Assembly: GCF_963678635.1 (NCBI RefSeq)
Contig: NC_087062.1
Coordinates: 55,006,473 to 55,070,472 of the forward strand
Direction: 5' to 3'
From: Symsagittifera roscoffensis
Taxonomy: Eukaryota > Xenacoelomorpha > Acoela > Convolutidae
Length of the DNA stretch: 64,000 bases
Under the pieces are notes generated by a model. The model was not told the DNA's origin. It did no database searches and was given only the letters and a program-made list of their open reading frames with translations. Made by a program: the position numbers and the translations under genes. This document shows, piece by piece, positions 12,301-20,479 of the stretch. The number at the start of each line of letters is the position of its first letter. Positions within the stretch are counted from its first letter, which is position 1.

Positions 12301-15300
12301 AAAAGTAGCTTTACATCAGGGTTTGTACTGAATTGATCAGCATCGGACGTCATAATAGCTTCTAGTGCTGTTCCAGATAGCCTTACAGCAATAGCAAGAG
12401 CTCTTTTATTCGCTGGCAAAGGTGTCAATGTCTCCCACATCTTTATTTCGGTTTTCAACGTCTCGTACGATTTGGAAATTGTCAATGCCGGTGGGTTGTT
12501 GAACGCCGGCATTTCTGATAGCTCCTGCTACCAATGTTGAAACGGAATAAAAGGTGAAATTCTGAATTCACCCGCCGACAACCACCTGTACAAACTGAAA
12601 CAAAACGAAAGCACTAACAAGCATTAAGAATGATTTCAACATTAAACTGTGTCGCAGATTTCAATTTCCAATAGGGTACGTTTTGTAGCTGGCTTTATCG
12701 CATTTTTCCCCTAAATTCGCGCCTTGAATTGTCTTTTATATGACTGATAACGTGATAATATATAACTTTCGGTATCCGAAAACTAGGTGCATTTAACTTA
12801 ATACTGACTTTTTAGGTGTCTCCATGATTTAGGGCAACCACTTTTGTAGGGCAACCTTATAATGTATTTCGGCCTTAAATTAATTCATAGAATCAATGAT
12901 CACAACCTCGAGATATAAAATCCGTAGCTGAGTAAGTTCTCTGTTTCAGAAGCTCAAGTCGAATAAACTGAAGGAAAGTTATGTCAACTGCAGTAACATG
13001 CCGTTTCTCAAGAGTGTCGGATCAGCCGCCAAGTTATTTCCTTTGGTGACATCAATACTAACCCCTTTTCAACCCACAGAAGATTTCGCTGCTATTGGTG
13101 AAGAAATAGTTAGTCATTTACTTCATAGTTGCAATTTAATAAGTGCATCTTATTTAATGCATGTAACGTTTTAAAGATCCCGACTGTGATAGACGTAGTG
13201 GCCAACGAGGGATTTGTCTGGGTCAAGGTTGTCGCTCGAAATGCAGAAGGACTCTGGAACAACTGGACAGGAAGTGAGTGTGCGCGTTGTCTTCTATTTC
13301 CAATCATCGGATGCATGAATGAACCCCCAGCCAGTTAAACTGTTATTTTAATCAACCTACGAGATGTGCCTTAGGTCAATTGCGATGTTAATATCATCTC
13401 ACAGTTAACCTTTTTGTGGGAAATCAATTAACCTCAGTTAACTCTCACAATTAACCATCAACAATTAACCCACAAGCTACTGTAGATTTGAAACTATGAT
13501 TTTTGCTCCGTAATTGTGGAATCTTTCAAATTAAGATGGGATCTTATGGCAAGGCATTTTTTGTCCTGATACCAAATTACTTGTAGCCTGGTAGATGATT
13601 TTTTCGGCCCGTAACATTTTGATACCCGAATGACATCTGAAAGAGTTTCCAATTGTACCAGATGACTTGAAATTGACGTTGCCTAGACTGTGAAATGTCT
13701 CACCGGAGCCTGGAAGAACAACTTGAAGAGCTCCTCTCCCTTGCAGAGTTGTGCCCAGTGTACTTCCGCAAACCAACAGTCGCTGTGTTCTTCTCAAACG
13801 CAATCTTCCGCAAAATGGCAGAGGAGATTGAAGAAATGGGAGTGAAGGTGTTCGGTTACATCCGAGATGAAGCGAGTTCAAACAGTGAAAAAGTGACTTT
13901 TCGCGATCCAAGTCGCTCGGATATTTTCGGAGATTCGAGTGTGATTCTGAATACGAGGTTCAGAAACCAGTCGTTTTTAAACGAGTTCGAAGTTGTGAAT
14001 TTGGACGTGTCTACTATTTTGGCTCTGTGTTCTAACTTGACTCATGGTTATTGTGACTGGGTGTTACCGAACAGTACAGTTCTTAACATGCAAGTTGCGG
14101 ATGAGTTGGAGCATTATGGACAGTTGTGGAACGAGTTGGATTCTTTTCTGAGCGGTAGGTTCCAGTTTTTAAAAAATTATGGTACATAACTACTTAGAAC
14201 AATCAAGTTTCCACAATTTTAAATAGATTCAATATTAAGATGCTCTTTTCCATTCCCCCTCTATTTTTCAATGGTTAAATAAAAAAAAATTGAGTTCTTA
14301 CTCTTCAAAAATTACAAAGCTGCGGCGAAAAGCTTCCTAATTGTTTTGCAGTCCACTCATTAAAATCAAATTCCAGCAAAACAGCTTATTGCGTTACAGA
14401 GTTTATTGCGTCGTCGAAAAAAAAAGAATTGACCTGTTATAACACGACATAAGGGCGAGCTTTGGGAGGTCAAATGCCTGTAGCTGATCCTAGGCACAGT
14501 TGCTAGCTTCATTTTGAACCTATTTTTACTGCGACTAGTTTGATGCCAAGATTTTTACGAGGATCGTGATTCAGCTGGAGTTCAATTTATTCGATTGTTA
14601 TGCAGAAAAAATCGTTGAAAAATCATCAATCAAAAAATGCCACAGTAGATTGACAAAAAATCAAGATTTTTTCTGAGATTAAACGCCAATTTTCATATGA
14701 AGAACGTTACTTCATCGATTTACTAGACAAAAACTCGGAAAGTTTCGTACCGGTTTATCTCAACACTGGGATTGTTTTTGTTGTTGTAATAGCTCGAATC
14801 ACGACTAAAATGGCTTTAATATGATAACGCTTGTATATTTTTCGTCTCATTACGATAATGATTTGTAGCTGATTTTGCGCGGAAAGCAAAAAAGGAAAAC
14901 AAGGATAGCCGATTGCTGTGCAACTAACACTTCAATTTTTGTTCAACTGAGGCAAAGAAATTCCACTCTGTATGAATGTTTTCAAAAAAATTTCAGTCTC
15001 GCTCAATGCGGATTTCAAACACCAGTCCTATCGGTGTTAACTCCATCGATGTTATCATCTGCTCTCTTGAGGGTTGGACTGAAGAATTTTCCAACCACAT
15101 TCTTAAAAAACCATCTTTTTTTGTGTTGTTTTTTTGTGCTTGTTGTGAGAAAAGCTTAGAACTGAGGCATGTCTGACAGGTTTAGTCAAATAGGCAAAAA
15201 GGCAATTTTTATTTTATTTTAAAAGGCTAAAAAAACTAAGTTATTCAAGATTTTTTAAAATAAGAAGCCTGCTCTGCTCGCTCGCTAGCAATTTAATTGA

Positions 15301-16292
15301 ATAGATTCTTTTAAAATCCTATGAAAAGAAATTGAGCTGGGCAGTTGAGGCATGCTGGGACCAACAAAAATTTGATCCCTTTTCAAACATGAAGCTCAAA
15401 TGTAACATGTCACTAACATCAATGAACCTGTTCTAGCAAACTATTAAATTGAACAAGAACTACCTTACAGTTTGCATTTAAAAGAAGGATTCCAATCAGC
15501 TGCGTGAAGATACTTGTGGCAAATTCTTCGCTCTAACTGTTCCTTACTACCTTCGTTTGCAGGAAAAAGACTGGTGTGTTGTGAGACAGCTTATACAAGT
15601 TACACCAACATTCTCACGGTCATTGGAGGAGAAAAGGAGAAAATGAGATCGAAAAAACTGTTCCAGAAGATAGAGGTCATTCCAGACATTGATTCGCCCA
15701 CGGTTGACAAAGTGCCCGTGTCATCCGCCGTTAAAGATCGATCCAAGGTTGGGGCGATATGACTTGAAAAGCATACGTTTTGATGGAAAAAGTATTATTA
15801 CAAACGATATTACAAGAGAAAGGTGTTTCCGAATGAAGGTTGTAGAAAACAATTTGAGTTACGTTTATCTCTGCTGAATGTTTTGAATTGTGTAATAAAT
15901 TCTCTTGCATAATTGCGGGGCAAAAAACACTAATTTTTTTTTGCTTTTGTGTAGATCATATTTGGAACAGGATTTGAACTGAAAGCTGCCACTGTCACGT
16001 CAAATCTATCTTGTATCAGATCAATGCGACAAATAGTTAGTCAATACAACATTTTATCATTGATCTTTGCTGGCTCTACTTGCAGTGTCATTTGAACTGT
16101 TGATGGTTTCAGGGAATCTACTTTCCTGTGTTCGCCCATGTAGCTCGAGCGTTGACCGAACAAAAAGAGGCGAAAGCCGAGAAAAAGGAGCGACAGTCGT
16201 CAGTAGAATGGAATTATACTTCTGATGGATCGAGTAGTGACGTCTGCTCCTGCTATCTCTGCTCATACAGTGCACCAGAAATCACAAATTGA
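6194..16292 (+). CDS. C7orf25-like (UPF0415/DUF1308) protein gene, seven coding exons
   Basis: Coding exons: 6194-6358, 12950-13108, 13177-13273, 13687-14154, 15563-15747, 15955-16035, 16113-16292. All six introns are GT-AG, the phases match at every junction, and the joined length is 1335 nt (444 residues plus TGA); I recall about 420 residues for the human protein. The order of recognisable blocks matches the family: an N-terminal helical segment (AEALIKEAKEL), DVVANEGFVWVK, LEEQLEELLSLAE, VAVFFSN, MAEEIEEMGVKV, LDVSTILALCSNLTHG, KIEVIPD, IFGTGFELKAATVTSN and ARALTEQKEA. The C-terminal tail is Ser/Cys-rich and looks lineage-specific. The biochemical function of this conserved family is not established, so none is claimed. 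Intron 1 (6.6 kb) has been enlarged by nested transposons. A possible AATAAA lies at 16559-16564. The gene looks intact; expression is not known. Confidence 0.88.
6359..6466 (-). repeat. 3' LTR of the intron 1 copia element
   Basis: Aligns with 12535-12641 through ATAAAAGGTGAAATNCTGAA, CACCTGTACAAACTGAAACA and AAGAATGATTTCAACA. The outer end is altered (GTTTGAAAGGTTAAAATCG instead of TGTTGAAACGG) and touches exon 1 of the host gene, so its first two bases are the intron's GT. Confidence 0.75.
6517..7690 (-). pseudogene. copia reverse transcriptase, broken
   Basis: Blocks on the minus strand, in order: a linker (about 7448-7687); WVCTDKNGVKKARLVARGFE (about 7220-7300); a WYEKLHK block leading to VQVDDFLWAG, in which VDD is the polymerase catalytic motif (about 6900-7070); then GQLNWLSGQ and PDLAFSVNNL (about 6650-6740). 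Several stops and frameshifts separate them. Homology ends near 6517, only about 50 bp before the LTR, so RNase H is missing. Confidence 0.7.
7750..8640 (-). pseudogene. copia integrase, C-terminal half, broken
   Basis: On the minus strand the catalytic-core tail reads GVPRTSVYTDNVGEFN, where TDNVGEF matches the family's SDNGGEF. After frame changes a C-terminal region follows: HVTALHAAQVAFVASESSEK, then RRALR and W-R-G-L-G-D-V-L-D-Q-D-G. The zinc-binding N-terminus and the first catalytic Asp are absent because homology stops near 8640, where the SET-containing segment begins. Confidence 0.65.
8733..9330 (+). pseudogene. SET-domain (KMT5A/SETD8-like) reading frame, disrupted
   Basis: From the ATG at 8733 the frame reads MSRQTGKN onward, a plausible pre-SET strand, then G-R-G-stop-G-L-F (an in-frame TGA near 8877 inside the usual GKGLF motif), NLEAGEFFCAYWGKPL, AYCFTDGRNLFVDA and RYMNYNHVDPN where R-x-x-NHS is expected. 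It ends in DVPKDEEL. One extra T near 9172 shifts the frame; the next frame continues CYDYGDTLAPW, matching the C-terminal YDYGD of SET domains. SET domains transfer methyl groups from SAM to lysine. The stop, the shift and the altered NHS motif argue that this copy is inactive. It lies inside the copia relic on the opposite strand. Confidence 0.7.
9287..9600 (+). repeat. Minisatellite within the SET-derived frame
   Basis: Three or so imperfect copies of a segment containing AAGACCGRCCAGTGTCG, GATCCGAATTGCAG and CTGGATCGCAGCCC. Translated, they give repeats of RPVSRSELQLDRSP. This is a low-complexity linker between the SET domain and the downstream zinc fingers. Confidence 0.65.
9731..9744 (+). 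repeat. Target-site duplication, left copy
   Basis: ATGGAGCCACAAGA, identical to 10976-10989. It marks the 5' edge of the non-LTR insertion. Confidence 0.85.
9753..10955 (+). CDS. Non-LTR reverse transcriptase, C-terminal part
   Basis: 400 codons from the first ATG, though homology begins slightly upstream (FYVADAPMPPPT), so this is a truncated protein, not a true start. FLVSYADDFTVF holds the catalytic YADD; GVTFDTALTFGPHC and RPVLEYASPVW are typical RT thumb-region blocks. Near the C-terminus CPQCNSETHTTGHLFRC gives a C-x2-C-x7-H-x4-C zinc-knuckle-like motif seen in Jockey/CR1-group RTs. It ends at TAG 10953-10955, just before the repeat tail. It cannot support retrotransposition alone. 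Confidence 0.87.
   Translation: MADAPMPPPTIFLVSYADDFTVFALGTDIETLSKDINSYLTTLCNFLDSRDLEISTPKCSVTLFTPSTKEHKITPDVKINGKALTLAKTPKILGVTFDTALTFGPHCKLAAARGRSRVNILKALAGTTWGQSKETLIVAYQAFIRPVLEYASPVWTPIAAQTHVETLQKVQNSALRVATGCTTMTAIQHLHDETKILPVRRHIRMKAVQHQLAHHLEGHPGNRLLDRPEPPRNMKETLFSRYERYITALLETSDSEEDDDTHVTEEDYRGLLKKVHTNEVKDALDNRDNNKVLDEPAPKLSKDELRLPRGTRRTLAQLRSGYSPFLQSYLHRLDESTPETCPQCNSETHTTGHLFRCSANPTTITPHALWENPIEAAAFLQLDTEEATNEGQEEGQTTGT
10957..10975 (+). repeat. CAA-repeat tail of the non-LTR element
   Basis: About six CAA/ACA units directly between the RT stop codon and the right target-site duplication, serving as the 3' tail. Confidence 0.8.
10976..10989 (+). repeat. Target-site duplication, right copy
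   Basis: ATGGAGCCACAAGA, identical to 9731-9744. After it the host frame resumes as EEPDRQEEPRSPD. Confidence 0.85.
10990..11985 (+). pseudogene. Zinc-finger part of the broken SET/zinc-finger frame
   Basis: Continues the frame interrupted by the retrotransposon. Repeats of QEEPRSPD (about 11005-11102) precede a C-x2-C...H-x4-H finger (FIQCKECAV, MRKHIEEAH) that has an in-frame TAG at 11144. A second finger-like segment at about 11490-11570 (YKCEFREEGFKWRASLMRHF, ending KTH) has Arg where the second Cys is expected. A third Cys pair follows (FLCGKCNELV, about 11640). The rest, to about 11985, is charged and unrecognised. At least three frame changes or stops occur. Together with the SET domain it resembles a PRDM-like SET plus C2H2 arrangement, or a transposon-carried SET/zinc-finger protein. 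The right boundary with the copia gag is not exact. Confidence 0.5.
12000..12512 (-). pseudogene. copia gag fragment
   Basis: Reads from the ATG at 12512 leftwards. KSYETLKTEIKMWETLT is followed by PLPANKRALAIAVRLSG, a gag pattern typical of invertebrate copia elements. After a stop near 12255 the homology continues in another frame as YNQARKHKMNYSMLFR and then as QMAVTAS-like residues to about 12000. At least two frame changes break it. Confidence 0.65.
12535..12641 (-). repeat. 5' LTR of the intron 1 copia element
   Basis: 107 bp with TGTTGAAA at one end and TTTCAACA at the other. On the minus strand it is followed directly by the primer-binding-site-like TTGGTAGCAGGAGC (about 12521-12534) and then by gag. 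No clear 5-bp target duplication could be matched with the other end. Confidence 0.75.
12950..13108 (+). CDS. C7orf25-like gene, coding exon 2
   Basis: Follows CTGTTTCAG and encodes 53 residues (KLKSNKLKESY onward, ending GEEI) in phase 0. It matches the family's KxAIKES-like segment that precedes the DVVAN motif. The donor GTTAGT at 13109 restores the frame with exon 3. An upstream alternative GT at 13098 would not. Confidence 0.8.
13177..13273 (+). CDS. C7orf25-like gene, coding exon 3
   Basis: Begins after TTTTAAAG and encodes IPTVIDVVANEGFVWVKVV followed by ARNAEGLWNNWTG. This is the most diagnostic block of the family. It ends at a strong GTGAGT donor in phase 1. Confidence 0.87.
13687..14154 (+). 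CDS. C7orf25-like gene, coding exon 4 (largest)
   Basis: Begins after GCCTAG with two bases that complete the Asn codon started in exon 3, and ends at GTAGGT in phase 1. It contains SLEEQLEELLSLAE, the strand VAVFFSN, the helix MAEEIEEMGVKVFGY, and the LDVSTILALCSNLTHG core of DUF1308. An internal ATG at 13695 could be mistaken for the start of a separate gene, but frame and homology continue upstream through exon 3. Confidence 0.87.
14155..15562. other. Intron 4 of the C7orf25-like gene; nothing else seen
   Basis: AT-rich intronic sequence between GTAGGT and TTTGCAG splice sites. No transposon protein, RNA gene or clear repeat was recognised. Confidence 0.6.
15563..15747 (+). CDS. C7orf25-like gene, coding exon 5
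   Basis: Begins after TTTGCAG, completes a phase-1 Gly codon, and encodes KRLVCCETAYTSYTNILTVI, then GGEKEKMRSKKLFQKIEVIP and DIDSPTVDKVP. It ends at AAG before GTTGGG in phase 0. It aligns with the family's segment preceding the FGTG motif. Confidence 0.83.
15955..16035 (+). CDS. C7orf25-like gene, coding exon 6
   Basis: Follows a long pyrimidine tract and TGTAG. Its 27 residues (IIFGTGFELKAATVTSN and following) carry the conserved FGTG-x-x-LKA-x-T-x-T-x-N motif. It ends at ATA before GTTAGT, the same donor context as exon 2. Confidence 0.85.
16113..16292 (+). CDS. C7orf25-like gene, terminal coding exon 7
   Basis: Follows GGTTTCAG. It starts with GIYFPVFAHVARALTEQKEA, matching the family's C-terminal F-x-V-F-x-H-x-x-RALTE block, then a Lys/Glu stretch and a Ser/Cys-rich tail ending in TGA at 16290-16292. 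Confidence 0.83.
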   Translation, partial: GIYFPVFAHVARALTEQKEAKAEKKERQSSVEWNYTSDGSSSDVCSCYLCSYSAPEITN

Positions 16293-16560
16293 ATATGAGT
16301 TTATTTTTTGTTTTGCCATATCAAAATGAATTATTTTGGTTATAAATGAAGTATAGAAGTGAAGTTTTTTCTAGGCATTTTGTTTTTGTGGCATAGACTT
16401 TTGTAACTAGCAAAATAGACGCAGCACAGGGTGCAGCAAAATCAACGTTATCAACATATTTATTTTTTCAATAGAAGATGCAGCTGGCATAGGTTCTATT
16501 TATCAAGATGTTTTTATTTTCAAATGATAATTTTTCAACGTTTACTGAAGATGCTCAAAA

Positions 16561-16596
16561 TAAATTGGTTTTATGGGGAGCATGTAAAGAGACTAG
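16561..16596. repeat. Direct repeat flanking the inverted minisatellite, left
   Basis: TAAATTGGTTTTATGGGGAG and the following CATGTAAAGAGACT recur at 18053-18087 with few differences. The two copies bracket the 1.45-kb minisatellite block. Confidence 0.65.
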
Positions 16597-16639
16597 CGTT
16601 GGGATTAGTATAGATATACGGCACTGGGATCGGGAGAAG

Positions 16640-17235
16640 GGTGATCCCTACAGTCATCATTGGGTATAGATTATACCTAATGATCCCTATTTAAATATTT
16701 ATACGTAATGATCCCTATGTATAATATTCATACCTAATGATCCCTATGCATACCAAATGATCCCAATGAGTAAGTTTTGGGCAAAAATTGTTTCACCTAA
16801 AATTTTTTCAAAAAAAAAGAATTCAAAATTAAAAAAATAACTTTTTAGAATATATTCTCATAGATTCTATCTAGAAAGTTTATTTATTATGATCCCTGTG
16901 TATAAAGAGTGATCCCTATGTATAATCAATGATCCCTATGTACAACTAAGGATCCCTAATGATCCTTATGTACAGCCAATGATACCTACGTACACCTAAT
17001 GATCCCTATGTATAGCTAACGAACCTTGCGTATAACCAATGATCCCTCTGCATAACTAATGATTTTTATGTAATATAAGTGATGTAAGACTAATGATCCC
17101 TACTTCTAACTAATGATCTCCATGTATGACCAATGATCCTTATGTATAAATAATGATTTTGTGTACAAATATTGATCGCTAATGACCCCTATGTGAAAAT
17201 AACAATCTTTGAGCATAACCATTGATCCCTATATA
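16640..17235 (+). repeat. Degenerate 20-bp minisatellite, left arm
   Basis: About 20 or more imperfect copies of a unit near TAATGATCCCTATGTATAAC. The array is interrupted at about 16765-16885 by A/T-rich DNA. The unit is found in reverse complement in the right arm. Confidence 0.75.
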
Positions 17236-17245
17236 CAACTAGCGA

Positions 17246-17291
17246 TCCTATCTATCTCTTTCTTTCTCTCTCTTCTCTCTTTCTCTCTCCG

Positions 17292-17325
<34 letters not shown>

Positions 17326-17460
17326 ATTTTCTCTCTCTCTCTCTCTCTACACTGTCTCTATCCCTTATCTGTTTCTCTCTTCTCTCTCTCCCTCTCTCTA
17401 TCCCTTCTCTCTCTTCTCTTTCTATCTCTCTCTCTCTCGCTCGTTCTATCCAGCTATCGA
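17246..17460. repeat. CT-rich microsatellite
   Basis: About 210 bp of TCTC runs with TCTA and TCCC interruptions. An open frame across it encodes only Ser/Leu-rich simple sequence and is not a gene. Confidence 0.9.
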
Positions 17461-17639
17461 TTTATCTAGGTTTCTATCTATCTAGCTAGCTATCTCTGGA
17501 GCTTTGAAACTTAAATAATATGCGTTACATGTATATACCAGCTTCGGTAGCGGGCAAAAGAAAAAAAATTCACTCTACGTTTTGACTGAACTTGTTTTCA
17601 TCCTACACAAAATAACATTTGGGGTTATTGCCGTTAAAA

Positions 17640-18052
17640 CTCTACCTTGGGATCAACTGGTATAAACTTTCACATTGAGATCTCTGGGAAAAAGAAATCA
17701 CTTAGAAATTGTACAAAATTTCAGATTGAGATCTTTGATATACATAAGAATCATTAGCAGATAAAGGGATAAAAAGACCTACATATAGATCATTAGATAA
17801 TCATAAGGATCATTACCATTACATTTTAACATTAGGATCATTTGACACACATGGGGGATCATTCTGTAACTTTTTGGATCATTAGTTTTACTTAGGGATC
17901 AGTGGTTAAATATATGGGTAATTGGTTATGCATAGGGACCATTAGGTACACAAAGGGATCATTAGCTTCAACTAGGAATCATTAGATGTAAATAGGGATC
18001 ATTGGTTAAACAGAGAGATCATTTGTTATACGTGGAGATCATAAGTTATACA
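17640..18052 (-). repeat. Degenerate 20-bp minisatellite, right arm (inverted)
   Basis: Copies of ACATAGGGATCATTAG-like units, the reverse complement of the left-arm unit, spaced at about 20-25 bp. Together the arms form an imperfect large inverted repeat with the CT tract near its centre. Confidence 0.7.
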
Positions 18053-18087
18053 TAAATTGGTTTTATGGAGAGTATGTAACAAGACTC
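18053..18087. repeat. Direct repeat flanking the inverted minisatellite, right
   Basis: TAAATTGGTTTTATGGAGAG plus TATGTAACAAGACTC, matching 16561-16596. It could be a long target-site duplication or an old segmental duplication. Confidence 0.6.
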
Positions 18088-18089
18088 AT

Positions 18090-19000
18090 GCCTGAACAGA
18101 CTTAGAAAAATGCGGATTAATTCTCGCAGCAAACTGGCCGCCTTCAGGCGCTAAAAACACAACCCGTGCTTGCAAGCAATCGACGTTTTTTGCTTTGTGA
18201 TGTTGTAGTGTGCCATTTGCCGGCAGTTGTTGCCGTTTGTCAAATCCAACATTTGACAGCGGCTTAGCTGGACTCTCAAACTTTGCATTATTGCAAAAGA
18301 AATTAATCAAGTAAAAAATGAAATGTTCGAATTTTCAGATATTGCTTTCAAGTATCAATATTATAAGTTCTCACATTTTAAAGCTTCATTTTGTTTTTTT
18401 TTGCTGGTTTTTGGGACTATTTTGTTTTTCACTATCTATTTATCATCAAATATCCAAAACTTATTTGTCGCGTTTCATTTATCAAGCAATCGATTGTGTG
18501 ATACGAGTTCACTTTTTCAAACCTAGGTCGCATGTTTTCGTGTTAATTTTATGTGTTCTGTTTTATCGCAGTATATGCATTAAAACTACCGTAGAATGTT
18601 TGTGTTCGGTCCATTTTTTTCTATTCTCCAAACAAATACCGACTTTTTGACTAAGTCTTTTTATGGAATTTGAAAAATGTCTATATGCTATGACTTGAAA
18701 ATTATGAAGATAATTTACCTGTAGCTAATTTATGTAACGTTACGGGGCCAAAAATGTCAATTTGGCCACCTCATGTTATTCAAATTAAAGTATATTTCCG
18801 TTTTTTAATGCGTTAGCTGCTCAGCAACCAATGCTATTTGAATTGAGGCAAGCTAATTGGTCTTAACTACGTGTCGCTGAATATCATGATTTTTCTGAAT
18901 GTTTATCAAGTCTTTTTCCTGGACAAATTGAATTGTCGGAGTTTCGTTGGTCTGCTTATAATATGTCGGCGTAGTTGCAACCTCGGGGACTTTCTTTATG
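18090..19000. other. No gene recognised
   Basis: T-rich non-coding DNA. Open frames here are biased towards Phe, Leu and Ile and show no family signature. Confidence 0.45.
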
Positions 19001-19014
19001 CTGTCAGAAGTTTT

Positions 19015-19460
19015 CGTCGTAGATACAAGAGATTTTGATTTACTCCTGTGATTTGTAAAATTATTAGCCCAGACGATGTATTTTTTCTTTGATTTCCTTT
19101 TGATTTTTTGTTCGCCTAAATGCTTTAATCGGTGTAAATGGTGTCGGTTTTTGTTTTCAAAGTTTTTTAACTTAATTGCTCACAATTTTCTTGTCACAAA
19201 AGTTTTTGTAGATTTTTTTGTTTTCGGTTCAATGAAACTCTATACTTTTTTGTCGGTTTTTTGGCTTCTCGGTAATTTCTGAAAGCTTATTGAATACTGG
19301 TGGTCGTTTTTTAACGGTTTTTCTGACATTATTTGTATTTTCCCCAATTTTTTTCTTCGATTTTTGATTTCGTCTGATTTTCTGTTCGCCAGCTTGCAAT
19401 GCTGCGCTTGCCTTTTATCGCAAGTGATGCGATGCTCTGTTTCGCTTCTGTGTATTTAGT
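19015..19460. repeat. Dispersed repeat, right copy
   Basis: Collinear with 4755-5235 and partly with 1-260. It ends in GCTTGCAATGCTGCGCTTG and ATCGCAAGTGATGCGATGCTC. No terminal structure or coding capacity was seen. Confidence 0.55.
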
Positions 19461-19469
19461 TGTTTAATA

Positions 19470-20445
19470 TTACATAGCTGTATAAAGGTTCACATTTTTT
19501 GTGCTGCTTCGTCGAAATCAAAATTAGCAGAAAATGAGTTGTAGTTGTACTTTGAAGTTTTTTCGATTTTAATTCGTGCAGATATAGAATAAGGATGCTG
19601 TTCCGACTGTACTCCAATTTCTATGGAGATTTTGGTTCGAAAGTGTAATGAAATTTTTATTTTTTGTTTTGTTCCATATAAAAAATCGGTGCACTGCAAA
19701 GAAACATTGGTGTCTTTGAAGTAACAATATTTGAAGCAACATTCGAAAATTCATGTATTATCTAATTCGTGTAACTACATGAATTTTTTTTTGCTTTCTG
19801 GGACATTTCCGTGATTTACTTAGATTTTTGAATACTCACTTCTAATAGGCTGAAAATGACCTTTCAACTTTCGATCTCTCCATTATTAAGGACACCACTG
19901 TTGGTTAAGTCAAAAGTAGTTTTAGCTCCCTATTATTTGGTTGCAGTAAATCAATTAAAGCATTTGCAGTCTTCTTTTTAAACTGATATACTATCAGTTC
20001 CATCTTAACAAGGTATTGAAAAGATATGAAAAGATATTAATCCAATCAAAATAGTCGTTGCGAAAAATTGAGTTTTTTCTGACGTTTTGATTTAATTAGC
20101 TATGAAGCTGAGCATGAGGGTTCGTCAATTTTATTTAAAAGCTGAGATATTGAACATTATTTTAAGTGGTTCACACTTGCGAGCTTGTGACCTTTGTGTA
20201 TTCGGTAAACCTTCTTTTTTTCTAAACTAACTCGCAAATAAAAGTGCTATTTTGGTGGCACTTTTGCTGTAATCGCGATCTGGAGTGTGGTCTGTGTTTA
20301 GACAATCGGGCATTATACTCGTCAGAAAGCAGACAAAAACTATTTTTTAATCTATCAGTATCGAGATGAGAAGGCAAACTTACGAAATTCCTGTTTGATT
20401 TATTAAACAGGTATTATGAAAACGTTTTTTTTTTCCAGATGAGAT
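19470..20445. other. No gene recognised
   Basis: AT-rich DNA with no supported feature. Confidence 0.45.
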
Positions 20446-20449
20446 CTGG

Positions 20450-20470
20450 TTTTTTTTTTTTTTTTTTTTT
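20450..20470. repeat. Poly(T) tract
   Basis: A run of 21 T just before the satellite block. It could be the poly(A) tail of a minus-strand retroposed sequence, but no such body was recognised. Confidence 0.8.
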
Positions 20471-20479
20471 GAGACGCTT

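Larger units (their letters stand above)
6359..12641 (-). mobile_element. Degenerate copia-type LTR retrotransposon in intron 1 of the C7orf25-like gene
   Basis: Two LTR copies of about 107 bp (6359-6466 and 12535-12641) flank gag and pol relics read on the minus strand in the order gag, integrase, reverse transcriptase. The LTR ends are inverted (TGTTGAAA and TTTCAACA). Inside the 5' LTR is a primer-binding-site-like TTGGTAGCAGGAGC. Inside the 3' LTR is a purine-rich AGTCAGAGGTAGAT. The gag and RT resemble GalEa-like copia elements of marine invertebrates as I remember them. Frameshifts and stops are frequent. Protease, the N-terminal part of integrase and RNase H are missing, and a SET/zinc-finger segment interrupts it at about 8.65-12.0 kb. 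It cannot be autonomous. Confidence 0.8.

Noticed and set aside
13370-13480. TTAACC-rich stretch as an interstitial telomere repeat
   Set aside because: The motif is irregularly spaced and is not TTAGGG or another standard telomere unit in tandem.
13695-14189. A stand-alone gene starting at the ATG at 13695
   Set aside because: Family similarity and reading frame continue upstream across the intron into exon 3, and the frame passes a good GTAGGT donor at 14155. It is exon 4 of the C7orf25-like gene.
17209-17469. Leu/Ser-rich 86-codon frame
   Set aside because: Translation of the CT microsatellite.
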